A DNA stretch of 64,000 bases from Sanderia malayensis. Taxonomy: Eukaryota; Cnidaria; Scyphozoa; Semaeostomeae; Pelagiidae. The stretch lies in NCBI GenBank assembly GCA_013076295.1, contig RQOL01000876.1:3906001-3970000 (forward strand), given 5' to 3'. Below are positions 22,620 through 32,654 of the stretch, in pieces (the stretch's first letter is position 1; each line of letters starts with the position of its first letter). The notes beneath the pieces are model-generated. The model saw only the letters and a list, made by a program, of their open reading frames with translations, had not been told where the DNA came from and did no database searches. The position numbers and the translations under genes were made by a program.

Positions 22620-24407
22620 ATGGCTTCTTCCAGACATAGAGCGTTCGGTTTCCAACCCAATTTTGGTGCTGGAAATGTTGACATAAATGTGGAAAACGCA
22701 GATGATTTTAAATGCTCTGTATGCAGGGAAATTCTTAACCAGCCTGAAATTCTGCCATGCTCTCACAAGTAAGTTCCCAGTTTTTTCACGACTTGTTTTT
22801 CTTCCGTTTACAGGAAAAACAAAATCGTTAATGTTTATTTTTTTTGTTGGTCAGACTTTTAAACTGATGTCTGATATAATGAAGCGAATTTCCCCGCAGA
22901 TTCTGCAAGAGTTGCCTTTCGATGAGCCAACAAGCCACATCACATGGAGTACAACATCTGTGTCCCTACTGCAGACAACCCTATTCACCTTATTGTGTGA
23001 GAACAGATCATGAAACTAGAAGCAAAATAAGAATTTCTTTTGCAGTATGCAAGACATGTGGTGAAAAGGTTACTCTTTTTTATTTATCTGTGTCATTTTC
23101 AGTCGAATCATGGCCAGTGTATGAATCCCTGTTCTTGTGTTGCGAGATGTTTATGATGAAATTTTTGTCATTTTTTTGTCATGATGTCATTCAGGTGCAG
23201 CTTACCAGCATTCAAGATCACGAAGACACATGTATAGACAAAAACATGGAGCTTAAAAAGGTTCGCATGGCAATGGGGAAAGCTAGTTCGAGGTATAAAT
23301 ATCCATTAACATATCATAATAAATTTCAGCTCCTCCAATCAATGTTGGTTTCATAATATTGGGGGTCACATGGCCCTGGTGCTACTTTGTTTTCGATATT
23401 CTCAATGACACGAGTTTTTTTCATTTTTTTCAAGATTTTTTGTAGGATAAACATTTCAATATTATGTACATCTCTATTAATTGTTAATAGGTATTCACTC
23501 ATACTTTGGGGAACATTGTCAGAAATTTGTGTAAAGCATTATACCAGTACTTCATGGGATGAGAGATTAGATATATATGTAATGGAGAAATTAATTTATC
23601 TGTCAGTATAATTAAGTTCTTTCTCTGCTTAGTTCTTTGTCCAATGATGGAATCAAAGGTGCTGTGGGGTATGCATCTGGCTCGTCACACAAAAATGCTC
23701 TCATTGACATAAAGAAGACATTTAATTGTCCCCTCTGTAACCATGTAAAAGATGTGGGACAGAAGTCACTGTTAGAACATGTCAAATCTCAGCATGGGCA
23801 TTTAGCAAATCACAGAAACAGTCAAGTGGTAATGAAATTTTGTCATCTTCCGGCTAGCAATCCTATATTTCAGTGCTGTCTATGTGCATTTCAAATAAAG
23901 TCACCAGTATTCAATTTGTTTCTTTTTCTCTATTGAGGTATGCCCAATTTGTGCCGCTATGCCTTGGGGTAATCCACAGCAAAAGAGCCAAGATTTTGTT
24001 CAACATATCCAGCTCAGACACAGATTTGAATATGACTTTTATGTGGTAAGTAACTCTTCCTATCACAAATATTCAAGGAAAATACAGGCATGAAACAACA
24101 TATAAAGCATTACTTTGAAAACAAAGCTTGCCTCAAACAATATCTCTCCTTTTATTATGTTGCCTTGTGTGCATAATGAATTTACCCTCCTTCAGCTTAT
24201 TTATTATTAAAATTTGTCCACCTGCTGGTTTATTTCAACTCCTTGTTTATGATCCAAACTCCATATCCTTTTCATGTAGTAAACTTCTGGTTTTGCCTGT
24301 AACTGTTGTAAGTTTTGTGATAAAAGGCTGTTATTTTCAAGGATTTCAAGGAGGATGACGATGAAGCCTTGAAGTATGTATTGAAAAAATCCATGTACGA
24401 AACATAA
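22620..24407 (+). CDS. RNF138: RING-type E3 ubiquitin ligase, RNF138/RNF114/RNF166 family
   Basis: Six phase-consistent exons: 22620-22768, 22900-23068, 23195-23292, 23633-23828, 23938-24045, 24342-24407. Domains in order: C3HC4 RING ([21 protein letters not shown]), a C2HC-type zinc finger (CKTCGEKV ... HEDTC), two C2H2-like fingers (CPLCNHVKD ... [11 protein letters not shown] ... [14 protein letters not shown]) and a C-terminal acidic ubiquitin-interacting-like motif ([15 protein letters not shown]). This order, especially CPIC..PWG followed by HRFEYD, is diagnostic of the family and closest to RNF138. RNF138 ubiquitinates targets including DNA-end-bound Ku; function in this organism is inferred. 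The UIM has V where the consensus alanine usually sits. Convergent with the CEP290-like gene, stop codons 481 bp apart. Confidence 0.93.
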
Positions 24408-24689
24408 TCTTTAGAAACAAGAATCAACAAAAACAACTCTACAACCTAACAAACCAGAACATGCTTTATCATAACAGCATTTTATAAAAATAAAATTAAA
24501 TTCAAGTTTTTGGCGCAGGTTATTCTTCTATAGATGCTATGTTTATCTTTTGATATTTCATTTAAATTAGTATACAAGCAATGTGCTTTATATTCAGTTG
24601 CACATCCTGTTATCAATCATTGTTTTGTTGTGCAAATTGTTTTTACTTGCAAGGCAATTGTTTTTAATGTTGCATTTATTCGAATGTTA

Positions 24690-24830
24690 AATTGTTTCAT
24701 CTGAAGATTGTATTGTTTTATTCGAATGTTGCATTGTTTTATTCGAATGTTGCATTGTTTTATTCGAAGATTGTATTGTTTCACTCAAATGTTGCACCAT
24801 TTCATCGGAGGATTGTATTGTTTCATCTGA
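24690..24830. repeat. 21-bp minisatellite, about six copies
   Basis: A unit like GTTGCATTGTTTTATTCGAAT recurs at 21-bp steps with substitutions, between the convergent RNF138-like and CEP290-like genes. The period is a multiple of three, which makes a spurious open frame there. Confidence 0.85.
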
Positions 24831-24888
24831 ATGCTCATTTACCGAGCCGACGACACTTCGCAAATGCAGAAGAAAGGTTTTACCTTAC

Positions 24889-27800
24889 TTATTTTATTGT
24901 GAATTCCCTGTCGCGCGATTTTTGTTTGAGTTTTTTCGTTGATTTCTTTACGGCACTCGCATATTCCACACCGAACTCTTTGCACATCTTTCTCAACACT
25001 TGTTCGTATTCTGTGTTGAGGCGAGCAGACTTCTGTAGTGCATACTTTAAATCTTCGATCTCTTCGAAGAATCCCTAATTATTAACAAAAATGGTTGTAA
25101 ACAAAAATGCGCACGTTTATTTAAAAGGTAAAACATGGACACATATAACACAGAAGTGACGTCAAATTGCAGTGACACAAATTCTCATCTGGTCGCAACT
25201 CCGCTATGGACCGCCCACCTTTTGATTACACGACTGGTCGGTCTATATTGCACTCTTAGTGCCTGATCTTGAGATAAAGCGAAAACGAAACATTGCAATG
25301 GAATTGCGATAGCGCAAATAATGAAACATAAGCTTACTCGCGACTAATCTTTGACTGGATATAACAATTTATAGAACTGTTACAGTAGTGTTTTTAGACT
25401 TTCCTCGTCAATAGAGATCAATGAACATCGGATATTAAGACGCAATTGGCCCGATTTTGTTCTTTAAAACGGCAGCTGAGCATAGGCGCCGACTTTTATT
25501 TTTCCCAGGGGGGGCTCAAAGTTAAAAAAAAAAATTGGAAAAATAAAAAGGTAGAAAAACTCCCTGTTACTTTTAATAACGTACAATATACATATGTATT
25601 ATGTATAACAAAAAACAAAACATTGCAATAAAACAGATATACCCTCATGGTCTACAGTATCATCAGCTCAATTCTTTGATTAGTGTTTCTTCAATAAAAT
25701 CAACGTGTTTTTTCAGATCCCAAACAAAATTCCCAGGGGGGGCTGAGCCCCCCCATAGAAATTTCCAGAGGGGGCTTGAGCCCCCAAGCCCCCACGTAGT
25801 CGGCGCCTATGCAGCTGAGGTAGACACGTGTTCAAGATAAAATTTCTGTAACCGCGAATCTACTTTCTGCGGCAACACGGAAACAGGAAAGCAAAAAAGT
25901 CAACTTGAGCAGAAGTAAGCTATATCAAACGACGGAAAGCTGATATTTCAAATGCGATCAATAAATTGCGAAGCTTCCTTCTCACAGGTTAAAAGGCGCG
26001 TTTTGCACACAGAGAACACTGATAAAGACGGTATTTTAGCAGCGGCCATCCATCGGTGAACTCCGGATCGCAAACAAAATCAGTTGTTCTTATGAAATAG
26101 GGAAATCAATTGTCATTGGAGAGGAACAATATGGTCACACGGAAAAGAAAATCTGCTATTTAGATCACGTTTTCTTTGCAAAATCGGGCATTTTAAACGT
26201 GTTTTTGTGATAATAGCTCAGTTGCATGCCCAACCCCGTAAGAAATATGAGCAAAAATAACAGCTGTAAAGACATGTCCTTTCCGTTCGCACTGGGTCAA
26301 ATCATAGCGTCGAGTCCCGCTATCTCGAACTGGCAAGGGAAATGAAAATTTGCTCGAAAATTAGCGGGAGTTCGAGATACCCAGACTAAATTCACCCAAC
26401 TGGAGAAGGAGGGGAAATGGGAATCTGTTCGAGATAACCAAGTTCGAGAGTTCGAGATAATGAGGCTCGACTTTATGTTTAAAATGTATTGGTGGAAGAA
26501 TATAACTTCTGATCAATTTTTCTCGCAACTATTTGAAACAAGCAGAGCATAATGAAAGTTTCGAGGTATTTTATGTAAAACAAGACTAACCTTATCCAGA
26601 CCACCAAGTTCTCCTGAAACAAGAGAATAAAATAATCTCAGAAATGATATAAAAATCCTATCAAATTTGTTCAAAGAGTTCAACTGCTAGGTAGGAGATA
26701 ATATTTGTCGTTACTGACTTTTCAGTTGAAGATTTTCGTTCTTCAGGCTATCACGCTCTGCTTCAAGTGATAACAGCTTGTTCTTCAGGTCTTATTGAAG
26801 AAAAAGACAAATTTAATTAATGTTCATGGCTTATCAATAATAAGTTAATAATAAGATTAAAACTAAGAATAAGACTAAGACTAAGACAAAAAATAAAACT
26901 ATAAGACTATAAAGACTAGCTATAAAGATGATTTTATCTCGCTGAGACCACCAATTATAATGGACCACCAATAACAAATAATAACGTTAACAGGTCTTGA
27001 TTATAGTCGACTAACGTTAAGATCTCTGTAATGTTATAAAACGATAACACAAAGCTCAATTTGCCATCTACACGCACTTTTCTTGTAAGCAACTAAACTC
27101 GAAGGTAGCACTCAGTAGTTTCTTAACATTTCTGGCGACTATAGCGCGACTAAAGTATCTCAATTTCTGAAGAAACGCCAAAAGTCCACTATCTTTAGTT
27201 GCAGGTAACGTTTTATTCCTATTGTCTTTTATTTCTATTTTCCAGCAGTTTTAAGTTGGAGTGTAATTGGTACAACAGTTCCTGAATTTTAAAGCCGTTG
27301 ATATTGGGGATGGATTTGAGAAAAAGTAAAAAAACTATTTCGTGACAAACGCAGCTTAAAAACTTACCCATCGATACTTAAAAACAAAAACAAAAGTTCT
27401 ATATATGGAAATCAAATGTTACATGACGCATGGCTACGCGAGAAAAAGATAAAAGGAGAGGTGCGCAGATCTCCCACCTAGTTGTGCAGATGGACAATCA
27501 ATCACACTTAAATGCAGCAAGGAGCCTGTAAAGAAGCTGCCAGAAATCATGCACTACCTTGGCTGACCATTCAAAACAAATTAATCAGATTAATCGACCT
27601 CTACCCACGTCTTGTTCTGCTATAATGAAACGGAGCAAGCAAAAGAGGCTTGTTTTGCTGATGGCTGAAGCTATAGGTAAGTGTTTCAATATATTTATTT
27701 TTATACACGAATAATATATTTCTGCTTCTCAAATGATAGATATTGTAATAGTTGGTGCATGAGAAATTGTTGAAGGAACATGGAACTTCGAGAATATAGA

Positions 27801-30800
27801 ACTAAATGCGTCTAAATTATATGCGTGAACTAAACCGGTGATAACATTAATAATTTGTGTTTTATTAATGCCGTTCTACAAAGCACACGTTATTTTGTAT
27901 AATGGAATAACGTAACATATCACTATCAGATGATCTCGGCTTGCGTTTTGTCTTAGTTCTCCTGTGCTTCGGTGTCAGTAGGATTAAATTTGAGTGCAAA
28001 TCACAGGCCTGAATAAAGTACTGGCTTCGATAAGAAAAGAGAATCATAAAGTCACGAAGCATAACAGAACAGACACGAAACTATATGCATCAATAATGGA
28101 TTGTAACAAAGGCAAAAAACATTGGTTTTTTGCCTTTGTTGCAGACGGTAAGAAAATGTAATGACGGTAATGACGGTAAGACTTGTAATGACGGTAAGAA
28201 AAAAGAACTCGTTCTAAAAACATCTGCTGAGAAAACGTGATGTGGTCGAGAGATGATTTGAGAGGGGAGTGACGTATATGATAATTAATCACTTGTGGCT
28301 TGTTTTCAGGTGGATGTTGGAAGCAGTAGAATTTCAGGGTTGAATTTGTTGATCTAAAGCAACCGAAGAAGGAAACTGCGTCAGCAAATAACAACGTAAA
28401 CAAATCCGATAAAAACCACAAGAATAACAACAACGAGCATTGGAAGAGTTTGTTAGAAATAATTGGGAAGGTACTGGATATTTTGTCCATACATAGTAGC
28501 TACACTGCTGGCTATTTCAAACGTCGAAGAAATCTGTATCTGTTGAGCTAAACAAGCAGAAGAGAAGAAAGACAAAGAAAAAGGAAAAAACAAGAGACAG
28601 CATAAAGAAGAAAAGATTGGACAAAGAAAAACAAGCATGTTATTGTTGAATAGCTCAAGTATCTCAAGGCATCTTGATGTCTTCGCTACAACTATTACTC
28701 GAACTACTGTTGCAATGAATGAAACAGCACAAGGAGCCACACCATCAAACAAAATCGTTGCATTCAACGCCTGCTTTCTTAGCCTCGCTGCTCTCATTGT
28801 AATTGTCAATATGATCATATTAATCGTGTATTACCACACTCCAACACTCCATAGCAACAACAACTACTTGTTAATCAGCCTTGCATTTACAGATCTAGTC
28901 GCTGGCGGCCTCAACATACCAGTCCTCGGCGTATCGGCATTAATCGTGACGACAGAGAATACCTGGAGACAGGTAGCTCTGCCATTCATCGGCAACGTGC
29001 TGTCAGATTTCACGATAATCGTCAACGAGCTGAATCTGTTTCTGATCTTCCTGAATCGCTATCTGATCATATGCTTTCCGTTGAAGAGCCGAAAAATGAT
29101 TACGAAACGTCGTATCCGACTGCTGATTGCAGTCGTGTGGAGTGTATCGGCGCTGGTCGCATTGCTGCCACTGGCATGGTGCTACAAGGTCGTGTTTGGT
29201 CGGCCGTACACTGAAGAGTACAAACGAAAGATGCACACAAGCATAAGCCATCATTCGATATCTGTATCCGTATGCTGCTTTATTCTGCCCAGCATTGCAA
29301 TGTTGTTCTTCCTCGTCTGCATGATCTACTCCATTAACAAACACAAGAAGAAACGCAGGAGACGGATGAGCAAAAACGCAGGGGGAGCAAGCGCGTGCGG
29401 GGGAGCAACTGAAGCACAACAAACCGGAGGAGCCGTTGCAAGAAGCAGTCGTCGCCAAAGGCTGTCAAAAAAGAAATTCAACTTGTATGTAAAAGCGTTC
29501 TGCATGCTACTCGCCATGTACATATCAATGCTGGTCGCCTGGTCACCGCTCATGGTTGTGAGGTTGTGCCTCGATCTGAGGGTGAATATCAAAATCGAAT
29601 CGGGCATATTCCATGCGTTTATGATTCTCAGATTCATCACGGCATTCATCAACCCGTTCATTTACTCATTCATTAAGCAAGAATTCCGAGTCTCTTTACT
29701 GAAGAAAATTCGCTGCTGGTAGACCCTTTCAGTCTAATAATTCAACTCCGTCTTCCGTCATTGTTTATTTCTATTCTACATACACATAGCCATAATGTCA
29801 ACTGTTTTCAAATCGTGACAATTAACATAAAGTTGGCATGAACACACATTGCCAGATGGAGTGGATAACATATGCGGTCAAACCATAGATCAACTTTTGT
29901 AGAATTTAATGTAATTAGTGCTTGGAAAGGGGATAAATAATATAATAGAGGTGAATAATATTTAACTGATTTGCCTGGAATTAAGGCTTTGATTTTAATA
30001 ACTCTAAAATGAAGGATTGAATGAATTCGCTGTCTCTCGCAAAAGATAATCTGCACTGTAGCATACGACGCAGAACTACACGACTCCAAACTACACTACA
30101 CGACTCGACACTACACTACAACTCACGACTGACTGCAAGACTTCTTGATAAAGAGTATTGAATTTCTCACCTGTGGTTTTTGGTGTTAGTCTGCTTTTGA
30201 CTTGCTGGCACTTTTGCATTCGTTCTTTGGCATCAAGCTGTTTCTGAAGCTCTCTAATAAATTCCCTTTGATCGTTCAGCTGTCTTTGCAGGTCACTTTT
30301 CTCCAGCTAGGAAAAACATGCACGCATTTATCGCTGTGCTTGCCTGCAGTTTTTAAAAAAAATCAAATCTTCTTCGGCAGAGAGAGCTGGAAAGTGCAAT
30401 ATACAACCAAAATAACTTCTTACCGCTAATTTGGTAATTTTCTCTGTGCGCGATGTGTTTAATTTCATTTCTTTTTCGTACTTCTTTATCAATTCATTGT
30501 GCATTGAAAGAATCCTGCAAACAGATCAAACAAGTCTTAACAGTCATAGATGCCAACTATGTGGAAAATTGGGAGCTCAAACCACCCATGGGAAAACCTG
30601 TGGGGAACTCAACCCCCTAAAAATACTATCCACGTCAACAGCGCTTGATGCTTTCAAATGTTCATATTTAATAGGTAAATGATATCAGCAAAGTGTCTTC
30701 ACTGGCAAGAAGAGTGCTCTATACCTTAGAAGGTAAAGCGAGATACAATAGAAGTAACGCACAAAGAATACTACATATATGTTGTTACTCGGAGTTTCAC

Positions 30801-32555
30801 GCTATTGCGATCATCAAACAACGATGTAACAGCATATATATATAGCGAGCATATATATCCGAGTAACAACATATATGTAGTATTCTTTGTGCATTACTTC
30901 TATTGTATTTAATAGGCATATTATTTTCATAAATTTCAATACCTTTATCACTTACTTATAGTCTGTTCATTGGCTAGTTTTTTTTGTTATGTTATCGTCA
31001 ATAATGACATATGTATACATGGTTGAGAGAAAATGTGGCATTTTTGGCAATGAGGCTATAGAGAAATCTGCTTTGGCACCTGCAGGCACAATAAGCCTTG
31101 CAGGTGCCAAAGCAGAAGAACAGATACATTGTAATTGACATATTAACACTTATTTACAGCTTAGTAACACCTCAGATAACACTATTTTCAAATATATACA
31201 ATTAAACTTCAAGAAGTTGAACAACCAAGGAAATGAAAATTGTTTTTAGTTAAAATGTTCAATTTATCAACGAAGAAAGTCAAGGGGGACAGAAATAAGT
31301 TAAAAAACAAAGAAATTCTAATGAAATAATCAATTTATCAAGGCTTGACTTCTATAGAACTAAAAATTAATTTTGATATAAGTTTACCTGCTTGTCTTGT
31401 CTTCACTTAAATTGAGTTTTCGCTGATAAATGTTAGAAGAACCAGATTTTTTCTTGCTTATAGGTATGCTCCTTGCCTTTGGATCTTTTAACTTGTATTT
31501 AACCTTCTCCTCTGAATGGGCGGGTGGTGACACAATTCTATAAATTGGCTCATATGATAATTAGCTCGTAAACTACATGGTTAGAAATACTGAGATATAA
31601 GTTGGCATTAAAAGGCAAACTAAACAAAGCAGCGTGAAAGTGAATTGATGGTGAAAGAAAACTAAAAAGTGTACCTTTCAATAAAATTTTGTCTTTCCTT
31701 TTCAATCTGTTCCTGCTTGAGTTGATCTGTAAGTTCTTGCAATCTTTTCTCCACAACTTTATACTTCTTTGTAAGTTTGTGATATTTCATTGCAAGCTTC
31801 TCGTTTTCTAATGTCAGCTACACAAAGACAAAGTAGGTGTTTTGCTACTAATTAGAAGATTCTGATCAATGTGATGACATATTCAACTGTCTATCCACTA
31901 TCTATCTCAAAATTTGAACCAAAGCCCCACTATACAAGGCAAACATATCATTCACTTGATGGTTGATGCATTGGATATTGGCACATGATTTCAAAATTGA
32001 TTAAAACACTGAAAATGAATAAACTTTACTTAGTTTGCTTTATCCTAAAAATAAAAAATAAATAAGGTTTATACAAACCATATTACAACAGTGAATCGGT
32101 GGTATATCCATATTGATCAATAATTGGACAGGTGAGCGAAATAACACAGGGCTGGTTCTGAAACAAAAAAGAATACAAATTTAATCTTATAAATAAACTT
32201 TAAGTGAATTCAAATATCTTGCACAAAGAAAGTTCATTGATTTTATTTCAATTATCTCTTAATTATAAAGAAGAATAACAGGATGTTAACAGGAGTATAA
32301 TCGACAACAAAAACACAACAACAACGCCCCCTTTTCTTGCTTTACTTTCAAGGGCTCGTGCCAAATCAATGATATTGAGTCTTACGGGAAAAAAATTAAA
32401 AAATATCAAACGGCAAAGCATATAATGGCGATAAAAGTAGAGAATTACCTTGTCAAATTAGACAACACATCAAAGTTTATAAAACTGAGGCAACGTCTCT
32501 CAGATTCAAATTTGCTGTCAACCCTGCGCAGGCGGACTGATCTGCGCAGCACCAT
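24889..32555 (-). CDS. Small coiled-coil protein with CEP290-like C-terminus (328 residues)
   Basis: Nine exons, all phase-consistent: 32555-32449, 32157-32079, 31817-31675, 31537-31388, 30514-30424, 30306-30171, 26790-26719, 26613-26591 (23-nt microexon) and 25074-24889 (stop), 987 nt. The start exon reads MVLRRSVRLRRVDSKFESE. The middle is heptad-rich coiled coil (LTLENEKLAMKYHKLTKKY; LEKSDLQRQLNDQREF). The last exon contains FFEEIEDLKY, then EYEQVLRKMCKEFGVEY, closely resembling the end of the ciliary transition-zone protein CEP290 (FFEEIEDLKY is the segment I recall from vertebrate CEP290). Vertebrate CEP290 is about 2,480 residues, whereas here a divergent neighbour (EDEM2) starts 99 bp upstream, leaving no room for the rest. 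The first two exons are supported only by phase and splice sites. Centrosomal or ciliary role is inference. Confidence 0.7.
25481..25811. mobile_element. hAT-type MITE with 8-bp target-site duplication
   Basis: Terminal inverted repeats CATAGGCGCCGACT (25481) and AGTCGGCGCCTATG (ends 25811) are flanked on both sides by CAGCTGAG (25473-25480 and 25812-25819). An 8-bp duplication is the hAT signature. Inside are G-rich/C-rich inverted segments (CCCAGGGGGGCT) and no transposase, so this is a non-autonomous copy. It lies in the last intron of the CEP290-like gene. Confidence 0.93.
26309..26471. mobile_element. Pogo/Tigger-like MITE
   Basis: Ends GTCGAGTCCCGCTATCTCGA and, inverted, GTCGAGCCTCATTATCTCGA, with further ATCTCGAAC motifs inside. 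Such CGAG..TATCTCGAA termini are typical of pogo-type DNA transposon derivatives with TA targets; class assignment is by resemblance only. Confidence 0.7.
26791..28636. other. Part of the 3.4-kb intron of the CEP290-like gene, 5' of the GPCR
   Basis: Mostly AT-rich. A possible plus-strand 5' exon is seen at 27625-27676 (ATG AAA CGG ..., GTAAGT donor) with a plausible acceptor ending 28309, which could be 5' UTR exons of the nested GPCR; weakly supported. A short repeat of ATGACGGTAA occurs three to four times at 28160-28200. Confidence 0.35.
28105..28140. repeat. Hairpin, 16-bp perfect arms, 4-nt loop
   Basis: Arms AACAAAGGCAAAAAAC and its exact inverse around ATTG, in the intron that holds the GPCR. 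Confidence 0.9.
28637..29722 (+). CDS. Rhodopsin-family GPCR, intronless, nested in an intron
   Basis: A single 361-codon open frame with seven hydrophobic segments. Visible class A marks: TM1 GXXXN equivalent IVNMIILIVYY, TM2 LISLAFTDLVAGGLN, TM3 end FLNRYLIICFPL (NRY in place of DRY), TM4 VVWSVSALVALLPL, TM6 MYISMLVAWSPLMVV (the CWxP position reads AWSP) and TM7 NPFIYSF (NPxxY). Two N-terminal glycosylation sequons (NSS, NET) precede TM1. A basic, Gly/Ala-rich third intracellular loop contains KHKKKRRRRM. No cysteine is seen at the extracellular end of TM3, so the usual TM3-ECL2 disulfide appears absent. The second in-frame ATG (28714) could also be the start. Intronless orphan amine/opsin-like GPCRs are common in cnidarians; ligand unknown. 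It lies antisense inside the CEP290-like gene. Confidence 0.93.
   Translation: MLLLNSSSISRHLDVFATTITRTTVAMNETAQGATPSNKIVAFNACFLSLAALIVIVNMIILIVYYHTPTLHSNNNYLLISLAFTDLVAGGLNIPVLGVSALIVTTENTWRQVALPFIGNVLSDFTIIVNELNLFLIFLNRYLIICFPLKSRKMITKRRIRLLIAVVWSVSALVALLPLAWCYKVVFGRPYTEEYKRKMHTSISHHSISVSVCCFILPSIAMLFFLVCMIYSINKHKKKRRRRMSKNAGGASACGGATEAQQTGGAVARSSRRQRLSKKKFNLYVKAFCMLLAMYISMLVAWSPLMVVRLCLDLRVNIKIESGIFHAFMILRFITAFINPFIYSFIKQEFRVSLLKKIRCW
29723..30170. other. Intron DNA 3' of the GPCR
   Basis: Presumably the GPCR 3' UTR plus intron. A short imperfect repeat of CACTACACGACTC is seen at 30070-30130. Nothing else. Confidence 0.5.
30743..30908. mobile_element. Fold-back element, 51-bp arms
   Basis: Arms 30743-30793 and 30858-30908 are inverted copies with one mismatch (starting ATACAATAGAAGTAA), around a 64-nt centre rich in TATATA. 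It lies in the intron between exons 5 and 4 of the CEP290-like gene. No coding potential; probably a MITE or fold-back transposon. Confidence 0.88.
31068..31115. repeat. Hairpin, about 18-bp arms
   Basis: CTGCTTTGGCACCTGCAGG and its near-exact inverse around a short loop, intronic in the CEP290-like gene. Confidence 0.88.
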
Positions 32556-32654
32556 ATACACGATTCTTCAATTCATTTCAATTTGTATATCACTCCAGTA
32601 ATTCCATGTAAATTCTGTCCATGGCTTGGAATTAGCACAGATCAGAAAGTAGCT
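32556..32654. promoter_or_regulatory. Divergent promoter interval, CEP290-like gene / EDEM2
   Basis: Only 99 bp separate the start codons of the two head-to-head genes, so transcription of both must begin here or inside the neighbours' 5' regions. The repeated TGCGCAG motifs in the first exon of the CEP290-like gene (32526-32549) resemble NRF1-type half sites. No experimental basis. Confidence 0.45.

Noticed and set aside
29003..29661. Two long minus-strand open frames over the GPCR
   Set aside because: Antisense shadows; the plus strand shows seven membrane helices and NPxxY.
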